This document shows, piece by piece, positions 17,392-25,548 of a stretch of 64,000 bases of DNA (position 1 is the stretch's first letter; the number at the start of each line of letters is the position of its first letter). The notes beneath the pieces were generated by a model. That model did no database searches, had not been told where the DNA came from, and was given only the letters and a program-made list of their open reading frames with translations. Source of the DNA: an uncultured Paracoccaceae bacterium (GTDB lineage Bacteria; Pseudomonadota; Alphaproteobacteria; Rhodobacterales; Rhodobacteraceae); the NCBI GenBank assembly GCA_947497985.1, contig CANMIX010000008.1:1-64000 (forward strand), read 5' to 3'. A program made the translations under genes and the position numbers.

Positions 17392-20244
17392 ATGACGATT
17401 ACAGGAACCAACGAAAATGACGCGCTCTATGCGGAGGTCGATGGAGACGTCGTTAACGCGTTGGACGGTAATGATTTCATCTTTAACAACGCCGAAGGCA
17501 CCACTTTGGTCGGCGGTGCCGGCAACGACCACTACCGCTTGTTCAATGCCAAGACGACGATTGTCGAGGACGCGGATGGCGGGCATGACATCATCTGGGC
17601 CTATGATCACGTTGTGATGCCCGACAATGTCGAGGATCTTGTCTTTAAGCGCACGTCAGATTGGCATGCAATTCGCGGGAATGCGCTGGATAACCTGATA
17701 ATCGCCGGCGAGGGAGAACAGGCAATTTCCGGCGGTGGCGGCAACGACACGATCACCGGCGGCGAAGGCATTGATACCTTTTACTTCGAAACTGGTGGCG
17801 GACACGACATTATCACCGACTACACGCCCGGGACCGACAATCTGACGTTCTGGGATGTGGGGATTGAGACGCTTGATACGCTGCGCTCATACGGTGCGGA
17901 TACAGATGATGGGTATTTGATCACGTTAAGCGAGGACCAGTCGATCCTACTGACCGGCGTGACTGGCGCAGAGTTGTCATCATCTGACCTGCCGCTGCAG
18001 CAGCTGCCGCTGGACTTTCTGGACGGCGCAACAGTGACGTTTGAGGATACTTTCGACAGCGCAGCATCGTTGGAGAGCGGCCTGTGGAATACGACGCCCA
18101 GCAACGGGCATCCCGTCACCGCAGCTGCCGCACGGGGTAGCCGCTTTCACACCTATGTGGATGCCGAGTCGACAACAGAAGATGGTGAGACGATTGGTGT
18201 TGACCCGTTTAGCTTTCAGGATGGGGTCTTGTCGATCACCGCATCCCGAACGCCCGAGCCGCTGGTGGATGAATTGGAACCCTGGCTGTCCGGTATCTTG
18301 GAAACCCACGGAACGTTCGAACAAACCTATGGCTACTTTGAGATGCGGGCCAAAACACCCGACGGTCAGGGGTTCTGGCCCGCGTTCTGGTTGATGCCGG
18401 CGGATTTCTCCTGGCCGCCGGAATCTGATGTGTTGGAAATTCTCGGCAGTCAAAGCGACATTTACCGGGCCGCAACGCACGCTGAATTCTGGGGGGACAA
18501 GGTCACTGTCGCGGACTCCTGGTTGGTGCCAGACACAGCAGAAGAGTTTCATACCTATGGGCTTTTGTGGACGCCTGAGACGTTGACCTACACCTTTGAT
18601 GGCCGGGTCATGTTGGAAACGCCGACACCGGCCGGCATGCATGTTCCCCATGCGTTGCGGTTGAATTTGGCGATTGGCGGCTGGGACGGAGATCCGGATG
18701 AAACAACGCCCGACAACGCCAGTTTCGACGTCGATTACGTACGCGCCTATGAAATTCCCGGGTTGAGCGACCTGCCGCAAAACACCGACATGAGCGCCTT
18801 TGTGGATGCGGAAGCTGGTATCCTCAACACAAGCGAATTCAGCCAGTTGGATCTCTACGGCGATGACGTGCGCCGGTTGGCCAGCGGCGACCCAACCGCG
18901 CAGCTTGCACCGTTGGAGGAGGGCACCACCGCCACTTTGGTTGGCAATGCCTTTGACAATGTCCTGACCGGGAACGCGCTTGGCACTGTCTTGAACGGCA
19001 AGGCTGGCGATGATTTTCTGAACGGTGCAGGCGGTGACGATTACCTGATTGGTGAAGACGGCAGTGACACGTTGGAGGGCGGAACCGGGAACGACACGTT
19101 GGTCGGCGGTCTTGGTGATGATACCTATGTTATTCGCCGCGCAGATGGATCCGAAACGCGATCGTTTGAGCTGATCCTCGAACAACCCGGCCAAGGCTAC
19201 GACACGCTGCACCTGCCGGACATGGTGCCCGGCGACATCCGCAGTTTTGTTGATTGGGCGCGCTGGCATATCGTGTTCGACGGCGAAAGCGGTCCTGTAT
19301 ATGTCTCCGTCAAGGTGACGCCGGCCATCGGCGGTACGGATCTTGGCAGTTACATCGAACGCCTCGTGTTTGCGGATGGCACCGTTTGGGATTTGACCGG
19401 CGGGCTCTACCTGCACGGCGACGATGACGCCAACACCAGTTCCGGAACTCAGCATAGTGATACCATCCTTGGAGCCGGGGGTGATGACACGCTGATCGGC
19501 ATGGATGGTGATGATGTGCTGGATGGCGGTTCAGGTCTGGACGATCTGTATGGGTGGAACGGCAATGATACGCTGACGGACAGCGGCGATGAGGCCGGCG
19601 ATCGCCTGATGGGCGAGGCGGGTGATGATCACCTCACAGGTGGTCGGGGTTGGGATTTCTTGTTTGGTGGTGACGGCGACGACCGTCTTTTTGCCAGTTC
19701 AGACGGGGATGCATTGGATGGCGGGGCCGGTGATGACTTTGTCAAAGGAAAAGGAAGCGATGACTCTCTGACGGGGGGCACCGGCCAGGACACGCTGATT
19801 GGAGCGGCCGGTTCTGATGTGATTTGGGCAGGCGCAGGCGATGATGTGGCCAAGGGAAACAGCGGTGATGATACGCTCCACGGTGGGGACGGTCGGGATC
19901 GGTTACTTGGCGGCGGAGAGCGTGACGATTTATCCGGTGGCCAGGGGCGCGATACGTTACACGGCGGACAGGGTGATGACACGCTGGACGGTGGTGGTGG
20001 GCGCGACGTCTTGATCGGCGGCGCTGGAAGCGATCTCTTTGTATTTAAGTTTAGTGAAGTTGATCGAGACTTCATCCGGGACTTTGGCGACGAGGACCTA
20101 ATCCAAATTCACGTCGAAGATAACCCTTTGAGTTACGAGCTTACCATTTCGGACAGGTGGTTCACCTTGCGTCACATTGATACAGACACAGAGGTTGAGA
20201 TCCGGGTGAGTAACGTTGATTTCACGGATATTGAGATTTTGTGA
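17392..20244 (+). CDS. GH16 endoglycanase flanked by RTX calcium-binding repeats
   Basis: A 950-residue secreted glycanase. Residues 1-150 contain hemolysin-type GGxGxD repeats (GGAGNDHYRL, GGGGNDTITGGEG). Residues about 215-455 are a glycoside hydrolase family 16 domain with the catalytic E-x-D-x-x-E motif at E344-D346-E349 (PESDVLEILG). Residues about 510-600 and 655-890 are dense RTX repeats, followed by a short C-terminal secretion-type domain. There is no Sec signal peptide, so type I export is expected, as for S. meliloti ExsH, which cleaves nascent succinoglycan. No type I exporter is in the window. The likely substrate is the polymer made by the adjacent cluster. It lies 326 bases before an exoY-like gene. 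Confidence 0.9.
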   Translation: MTITGTNENDALYAEVDGDVVNALDGNDFIFNNAEGTTLVGGAGNDHYRLFNAKTTIVEDADGGHDIIWAYDHVVMPDNVEDLVFKRTSDWHAIRGNALDNLIIAGEGEQAISGGGGNDTITGGEGIDTFYFETGGGHDIITDYTPGTDNLTFWDVGIETLDTLRSYGADTDDGYLITLSEDQSILLTGVTGAELSSSDLPLQQLPLDFLDGATVTFEDTFDSAASLESGLWNTTPSNGHPVTAAAARGSRFHTYVDAESTTEDGETIGVDPFSFQDGVLSITASRTPEPLVDELEPWLSGILETHGTFEQTYGYFEMRAKTPDGQGFWPAFWLMPADFSWPPESDVLEILGSQSDIYRAATHAEFWGDKVTVADSWLVPDTAEEFHTYGLLWTPETLTYTFDGRVMLETPTPAGMHVPHALRLNLAIGGWDGDPDETTPDNASFDVDYVRAYEIPGLSDLPQNTDMSAFVDAEAGILNTSEFSQLDLYGDDVRRLASGDPTAQLAPLEEGTTATLVGNAFDNVLTGNALGTVLNGKAGDDFLNGAGGDDYLIGEDGSDTLEGGTGNDTLVGGLGDDTYVIRRADGSETRSFELILEQPGQGYDTLHLPDMVPGDIRSFVDWARWHIVFDGESGPVYVSVKVTPAIGGTDLGSYIERLVFADGTVWDLTGGLYLHGDDDANTSSGTQHSDTILGAGGDDTLIGMDGDDVLDGGSGLDDLYGWNGNDTLTDSGDEAGDRLMGEAGDDHLTGGRGWDFLFGGDGDDRLFASSDGDALDGGAGDDFVKGKGSDDSLTGGTGQDTLIGAAGSDVIWAGAGDDVAKGNSGDDTLHGGDGRDRLLGGGERDDLSGGQGRDTLHGGQGDDTLDGGGGRDVLIGGAGSDLFVFKFSEVDRDFIRDFGDEDLIQIHVEDNPLSYELTISDRWFTLRHIDTDTEVEIRVSNVDFTDIEIL

Positions 20245-20697
20245 CAAGCTTACCTTGCGTAGCGTTTGAACTCCCGCAGGAATTGCAGTAGACAACGTTG
20301 CGTCACGCGTTTGCAGCATGCTTTCTCTGCGCTGCAGCGTTGCGAATCGGCGCTGACGTGTGGCTCACGTTTTCGCGATTCTTTTCTGATGATTGTTTCA
20401 TTTGCATTTATTGTCCACAATGGGGGCTTAATAGGTGTTAAATTACCCAATTGTTGACTGAAAAATCTATGTTAAATTCAAAAAACAGCATGTGATTAAA
20501 TAAAAATTCTGTTTAATATTAGAGTCTTGCGGTGGTTTGGCGGCTTCTTGCCGGTGGTTTTGCAGGTTCATCCAAATACAGCAGTTCCGCTGTAGAAAAT
20601 TATCACTAAAAAGGGTTTTAGAGCCAACCGGCACACCGAAGCGTGCCACGAGACATTGGTCGATATTTGAACGATTGTTAAAGAGGGTACTTTTGCT
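20245..20697. other. AT-rich region upstream of the exoY-like gene
   Basis: No gene was found. It contains a small inverted repeat ACGTG/CACGT at 20356-20370 followed by TTTT, which may end the GH16 transcript. There is a long AT-rich stretch at 20390-20520 with two copies of TGTTAAATT (near 20437 and 20470). This is the probable promoter and operator region of the exoY-like gene. Confidence 0.5.
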
Positions 20698-21372
20698 ATG
20701 CAGCATTTTGCAGCGGACTCCGTACACCTAAGCGCGACGGCGGTTGAGACGAACAAGAACGGGTTCTACATCAGCTTCGGAAAGCGGGTTTTTGATCTGT
20801 TTCTCGCACTGCTGATCCTGCCAATTTTGGCACCTGTTATTCTGGTTTTGGCATTTTTGGTGCGCCGCGATGGCGGGCCAAGCTTCTTTGGTCACACCCG
20901 TGTGGGTCAGAATGGCAAAGCTTTCAAATGTTGGAAAGTGCGGACCATGGTTGTGGACGCGGAAGCCAAACTGAAAGAATACCTGGCCGAGAACCCAGAG
21001 GCCGCAGCCGAATGGGCGCGCGACCACAAACTGACGGATGATCCACGTATCAACAAAGTGGGTCACGTCCTGCGGGCAACCAGCTTGGATGAGCTGCCCC
21101 AGATCTGGAACGTCCTCAAAGGTGAGATGACATTTGTCGGTCCTCGCCCCGTGGTCGAAGCAGAGCTGGAGAAATACGGCACATCTGTTGGGAGCTACCT
21201 GAAACAGAAGCCTGGCATCACCGGCCTGTGGCAAGTTTCGGGACGTAACGACATCTCGTACGACGAGCGTGTTGAGCTTGATGTCACTTACCTCAAGACT
21301 CGCTCTTTGATGCTGGACCTGCGTATCATCGCAAAGACCGGTCTGGCCGTCGTAGACAAAACCGGACGCTAA
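20698..21372 (+). CDS. exoY: ExoY-like undecaprenyl-phosphate sugar phosphotransferase
   Basis: A 224-residue bacterial sugar transferase (PF02397). It transfers a hexose-1-phosphate, galactose-1-phosphate in the S. meliloti ExoY case, from a UDP-sugar to undecaprenyl phosphate and so starts the repeat unit at the inner face of the cytoplasmic membrane. One hydrophobic segment ([20 protein letters not shown]) precedes the catalytic part. The family motifs seen are [37 protein letters not shown] and [12 protein letters not shown]. The length equals that of ExoY rather than of long WbaP-type enzymes with extra membrane helices. It has its own promoter region and terminator, so it may be regulated separately from the other assembly genes. 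Confidence 0.9.
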   Translation: MQHFAADSVHLSATAVETNKNGFYISFGKRVFDLFLALLILPILAPVILVLAFLVRRDGGPSFFGHTRVGQNGKAFKCWKVRTMVVDAEAKLKEYLAENPEAAAEWARDHKLTDDPRINKVGHVLRATSLDELPQIWNVLKGEMTFVGPRPVVEAELEKYGTSVGSYLKQKPGITGLWQVSGRNDISYDERVELDVTYLKTRSLMLDLRIIAKTGLAVVDKTGR

Positions 21373-21433
21373 CGCCGCCCGGGGGCACAAACACAAGATC
21401 CGGCAAATTACGGCCGAGACAAGAAAAGAAACA

Positions 21434-21470
21434 ACAAAGAGCCGCTCGGTTAAATCCGGCGGCTCTTTTG
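21434..21470 (+). terminator. Intrinsic terminator after the exoY-like gene
   Basis: A perfect 10-bp stem AAAGAGCCGC/GCGGCTCTTT with a 13-base loop and a TTTT tail. Confidence 0.85.
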
Positions 21471-21804
21471 CTTTGTCCGCGGGGGTCACGATGCGTTTTG
21501 ACCATGGTATCTCACGCAAGATTTACGATGATTCTGCCAACGCAACTTGGATTAACGGTTGTTGTCGGTGGTTCGGCGCGCGCGCCAGAAAACTGTTAAT
21601 ACCCAGTTAAATAAGTTAAAAATTGCAGTTCCCGTCATGCAATTGCTGGAAACCTGACACATCACGGCCCCATTTCGTTGGCAAACAGTTAACGAAGATT
21701 ACTAGGGTTAACGTTTTAAACGCAAAACCAGCACAAGCTCTCCCGATCCCCTCATTTGGTCTGCTTGGTGCCTTGCGTTTGTTCAAAGTCTGAAGGGTGA
21801 AGTA
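21471..21804. other. Upstream region of the RTX protease gene with CtrA-like boxes
   Basis: No gene was found. The region has several GTTAA elements. TTAA-N7-TTAA occurs at 21596-21610, matching the spacing of the alphaproteobacterial CtrA box. Two copies of GTTAACG are near 21687 and 21708. The RBS GAAGGGTGAAG precedes the ATG at 21805. Confidence 0.45.
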
Positions 21805-24534
21805 ATGTCGCAGGTCGAGCCGAACACGAGCCGCGTACAAGAATTTCTAGAAGATCCGCGGATCAATGACAGTTGGTATTTAGAAAGTTCCGACCGATCT
21901 GCGCTTAGCATCGATATCGAACATATTTGGGAAGAATACACGGGTCAGGATGTGACCGTTGGTGTGATTGACTCTCAGATCGACTTTAACCACGTTGATT
22001 TGTCCCGCGCATATGATGAGTCACTGGATTATGATTTCGACCAAGACACATCCGATATCTCGATCAACTCCAAATACCTGACCGATCATCACGGCACCAT
22101 GGTGGCCGGTATGATCGCAGCCGAAGGTGGAAATGGTACCGGCAGCGTCGGGATCTCACTGGATGCGACACTGGTGGGTCTGGCCATCAACTATTCCAGC
22201 TCAGATGTGGGCAGCCAGGTGATCGACGCGTTGAAAGCCTCTGCTGCACTGGATGTTGTGAACAACAGCTGGAGCTTTACGGCCAACTTTCGGGACAATT
22301 TTGCGCTGTCGAGCTATGAAGCATACGGTGAGGCGCTTGAGTTTGTCGCTGAAACGGGTCGGGACGGATTGGGAACGGCGATTGTCTTTTCGGCCGGCAA
22401 CAGCGGCATCGAAGGCTCCTCCAACTATCACAACTTCCAAAACTCGCCCTACACCATTGCAGTTGGTGCGGTGGAACGCTCGGGCGAAGCCTGGGACGAC
22501 ACCAGCCTAGGTGCAAACGTATTGTTGTCGGCAGCGGGCCACCAGGCGGTGACAACCTATTCCAATGACCGCTATGCGCTGCCGTCGGGCACCTCCTTTG
22601 CCGCACCACAGGTGTCGGGTGCCATTGCGCTGATGCTTGAGGCGAACCCGGATCTTGGCTACCGCGACATTCAACAGATCCTCGCGCTCAGCTCGACCCG
22701 TGAGGGGTTGTCGGATGACCCATTGGCGGGTGACGGCTGGTTGACCAACGGAGCCAACAATTTGAATGGCGGCGGCATGCATTACAGCGATGCCTTCGGA
22801 TACGGCTTCCTGAACGTCCACAACGCCGTGCGGCTGGCCGAGACCTGGGATCTGCAGCAAACAGCCGAGAACCGCGATACGCTGGTCCAGGAGCAAGACT
22901 TTGATCTGGCGATGGAAGCGGGGACAACCGATCATATCCAAGCCACCTTTACCGTGGATGAAACGATAAAGGTCGAGCATGTCCAGGTCTCTATGGATCT
23001 GAAATGGGCCAATAACGGGGATCTGGATATCTACCTGACCAGCCCGGATGGTACCACAGTGCGCCTGGTCTATGATGCGCCGGATGCCAGCTATATCGGC
23101 GGTTTGCGCAATTTCAGCCTGACGTCTGTTGCGTCCATGGGCGAGCAGTCCAATGGCGAATGGACCATCGACATCTACAACCGTGATCCCAGCGCAACCG
23201 ACAGCGACGGCACGCCGATGACCGGTAGCCTGGCAAGCGCGTCGCTAACCATTCATGGCGAAGCGGACGATCTGGAAAATGATACCTATTACTTCACCGA
23301 TGAGTTCGGCAGCCTTTATGAGGGCGATGACCTTGCGGACCGCAGCGCGCTGTCAGATACCGATGGCGGCACCGATACGATCAACGCGGCAGCAGTGACA
23401 AGCAGCAGCTTGATCGATCTGAGCGGCGAAAGCGCGACCATCATTGCCGGTGTTGAACTGCAACTGGACACGCCGTCCAACATCGAAAATGCCTATACCG
23501 GTGATGGATGGGATTATCTGGTCGGCAGCGAAGCGGACAACGTGCTGTCTGCGGGACGTGGCAATGACACGTTGGTCTTTAGCGCCGGTCAGGACGTTCT
23601 GGACGGTGGGGCCGGCGATGATACGGTCCACTTTGGGTTCAAGTTCGCAGATGTCTATGGCTATATCTCCGAAGCGCAGACGCTGTTCCTTGGCGTGGTG
23701 GATTTTGGCCTGGCGACCGTATCCGGTATCGAGAGCTTCTCATTCTATGACGTGACCTACACCCTTGCGGAACTGACCGAGCGGTTGGGGTCTGAGGACG
23801 ACGTGCCCAGCGATCCTGATCCGGTCGAAGAGCCCGCAGACGAAGGCGAAACCGAAGCCCCGGTCGAGGAAGAGGATGAGGATACAACGGATCCGGATGA
23901 CGAAACACCGACCGACCCGGTTGAAGAGCCAGTCGTCTACGACGAGATCTACAACGGCACTGCAGCGGCAGACACATTGCGCGGCAGTTCGTTGAACGAC
24001 GATGTGAACGGCGCTGAAGGCAACGACAGTATCTTTGGCTTTGCCGGCGACGATCTGCTGGAAGGCGGCGAAGGCGATGACCGCATCAAAGGTGGCGATG
24101 ACAACGACATTCTGCGCGGCGAAGACGGCAGTGATGCGCTGTTTGGCGGTTCCGGTGACGACCTGATCGAAGGCGGAGAGGGCAACGACAAGCTGATCGC
24201 CCACGAAGGCAACGACACCCTGATTGGCGGCGCTGGCCGCGATGTGTTGCGCGGTAACGAAGGGGCGGACACCTATGTGTTTGACCTTGAGGATGCCGAC
24301 ACATTGGATGTTCTCTTTGGCTTTAGCAGCGAAGAAGGCGACAAGATTGTTGTCGAAGGCCTGGACGCCGATGACGACGTAACGTTTGACCTGCTGTTCA
24401 AGGACAACGGCTCTGTCTTCCTTGAGGCTGAGGTCAACGGTGAGACATCGCGCTTGGCCAAACTGGTGGATTTCCAAGACGATGATTTGACCGTCGAAAT
24501 GGGACCTGGCGACACATCCGCCTTCTTGTTCTAA
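21805..24534 (+). CDS. Subtilisin-like (S8) protease with P domain and RTX repeats
   Basis: A 909-residue secreted serine protease. The catalytic domain (about residues 40-345) has the triad Asp56 (VGVIDSQID), His96 (HHGTMVAGM) and Ser264 (GTSFAAPQVSG), with the oxyanion Asn199 in SAGNSG. A P/Homo B domain (about 371-490) follows, as in proprotein convertases. An acidic Pro/Glu/Asp linker spans about 666-712, and RTX calcium-binding repeats (GGEGDDRIKGGDDND and similar) span about 719-829, with a C-terminal type I secretion-like region. There is no Sec signal peptide. It probably acts outside the cell when calcium folds the repeats, perhaps on matrix or surface proteins. It sits inside the polysaccharide cluster, between strong terminators. 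Confidence 0.9.
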   Translation: MSQVEPNTSRVQEFLEDPRINDSWYLESSDRSALSIDIEHIWEEYTGQDVTVGVIDSQIDFNHVDLSRAYDESLDYDFDQDTSDISINSKYLTDHHGTMVAGMIAAEGGNGTGSVGISLDATLVGLAINYSSSDVGSQVIDALKASAALDVVNNSWSFTANFRDNFALSSYEAYGEALEFVAETGRDGLGTAIVFSAGNSGIEGSSNYHNFQNSPYTIAVGAVERSGEAWDDTSLGANVLLSAAGHQAVTTYSNDRYALPSGTSFAAPQVSGAIALMLEANPDLGYRDIQQILALSSTREGLSDDPLAGDGWLTNGANNLNGGGMHYSDAFGYGFLNVHNAVRLAETWDLQQTAENRDTLVQEQDFDLAMEAGTTDHIQATFTVDETIKVEHVQVSMDLKWANNGDLDIYLTSPDGTTVRLVYDAPDASYIGGLRNFSLTSVASMGEQSNGEWTIDIYNRDPSATDSDGTPMTGSLASASLTIHGEADDLENDTYYFTDEFGSLYEGDDLADRSALSDTDGGTDTINAAAVTSSSLIDLSGESATIIAGVELQLDTPSNIENAYTGDGWDYLVGSEADNVLSAGRGNDTLVFSAGQDVLDGGAGDDTVHFGFKFADVYGYISEAQTLFLGVVDFGLATVSGIESFSFYDVTYTLAELTERLGSEDDVPSDPDPVEEPADEGETEAPVEEEDEDTTDPDDETPTDPVEEPVVYDEIYNGTAAADTLRGSSLNDDVNGAEGNDSIFGFAGDDLLEGGEGDDRIKGGDDNDILRGEDGSDALFGGSGDDLIEGGEGNDKLIAHEGNDTLIGGAGRDVLRGNEGADTYVFDLEDADTLDVLFGFSSEEGDKIVVEGLDADDDVTFDLLFKDNGSVFLEAEVNGETSRLAKLVDFQDDDLTVEMGPGDTSAFLF

Positions 24535-24556
24535 AGCAAGACCCAAAAACACGAAC

Positions 24557-24596
24557 AAAAAACCCCTGCGTGCCAATTGGCCAGCAGGGGTTTTCT
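24557..24596. terminator. Bidirectional intrinsic terminator
   Basis: The stem AAAACCCCTGC/GCAGGGGTTTT has an inner CCAATTGG. It is flanked by T on the + strand side and by A on the other side, so it can end both the rightward protease transcript and the leftward sulfotransferase transcript. Confidence 0.85.
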
Positions 24597-24626
24597 ATTT
24601 TCCGACACGGGGCGGCAGGGGCGGCA

Positions 24627-25493
24627 TTAGCTGGTTGCAAACCGCTCCCATGGTGGGGTTCGGCCGATCAACTGGGTCAACGCGGCTACGTCATCACTGT
24701 AAAACTCGGTCAGCGCTTTTTCCGTGTCGCTTTGCATGGCTTCTACGACATCGCGCACGGGCTCTCGATTAGCGTCGCGCAATTGTTTGACACCGGGTGC
24801 GGTTTTTACCGTTTCAATCAAACGCCCCATGCCGTTTTGGCGGGCGAAGTTGCCAACCTTCCACAGGGTTTCACCAACAGCGGCATTGCGGTAACGCACG
24901 CTTTCATTGGCGCGCAGGTCCAGGAAGTCTTCCAGCTTCGGCAGTTTCAACGCTTCGGTAACCCGCAAGGCAGAGGCTTCGCGGTTCTCGTGGATTTCCT
25001 CTTGGAACCAGATGTGGATCTGCTCTTTGGGGAAATGGTCATACCAGCGCGCCAGATGATGGGCGTAACGACCCTGGTCCTTGTAGAGCGGATTGTTGGC
25101 CATCGCGGTTTCAAACATCAGGTTTTCGCCGGATATATGTTCCTTGCGCACCTCGTGCAGGTGATTGGAGAACGCGCGTTTGACCGGGTCGCGCAGCGTG
25201 ACAAAGACCTGCATATCCGGGTTGTAAGCCGCCGCGCGGGCCGCCGCATCCGGATGGATAAAGTAAGAGGGCGAGATGTCGCCGCGATGGGTCACCGCGA
25301 CCTCATCATGGAAATTGCGTTCGTACCATTCATAGCCACGGTCAAAGTAGTAGCTGAAGAAGTCCACTTCCTTGATCTCGCTGACTTTGACCTCGTTGCA
25401 TTGTTGCAGCACGCCGTAAAGCCAGGTCGAGGCACATTTCTGCGCGCCAATCCCAACGAAGGTTGCCTGAAATTCTCGCATATCTGTTTCCAT
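24627..25493 (-). CDS. Sulfotransferase family protein 1
   Basis: A 288-residue cytoplasmic PAPS-dependent sulfotransferase-like protein. The 5'-phosphosulfate loop is GIGAQKCASTWLYGVL near the N-terminus, and the 3'-phosphate-binding motif is VTLRDPVKRAFSNHLHE around residue 100. The layout matches heparan-sulfate-type sulfotransferase domains. It would sulfate a sugar of the polysaccharide or its lipid-linked repeat unit. This is inferred from context with two further sulfotransferase-like genes nearby. The start may be the ATG at 25493 or the one at 25481. It is the downstream partner of the leftward GH16 gene. Confidence 0.85.
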   Translation of the reverse strand: METDMREFQATFVGIGAQKCASTWLYGVLQQCNEVKVSEIKEVDFFSYYFDRGYEWYERNFHDEVAVTHRGDISPSYFIHPDAAARAAAYNPDMQVFVTLRDPVKRAFSNHLHEVRKEHISGENLMFETAMANNPLYKDQGRYAHHLARWYDHFPKEQIHIWFQEEIHENREASALRVTEALKLPKLEDFLDLRANESVRYRNAAVGETLWKVGNFARQNGMGRLIETVKTAPGVKQLRDANREPVRDVVEAMQSDTEKALTEFYSDDVAALTQLIGRTPPWERFATS

Positions 25494-25548
25494 TTGGTTT
25501 GATGGGCGCCGCGTGCGGCTGGTGAGTAGGCCAAGGGGGAGGAGCCCC

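Noticed and set aside
17980-19455. Open frame of 491 codons on the minus strand
   Set aside because: It is opposite the GH16-RTX gene, whose catalytic motif and repeats are clear. The antisense product has no recognisable feature.
17700-20050. Regular repeats that could suggest a CRISPR or satellite array
   Set aside because: They encode in-frame GGxGxD calcium-binding repeats of nine residues. The DNA repeats are degenerate and without spacers.
24570-25502. Rightward open frame of 310 codons
   Set aside because: It mirrors the sulfotransferase gene, which has clear PAPS-binding motifs.
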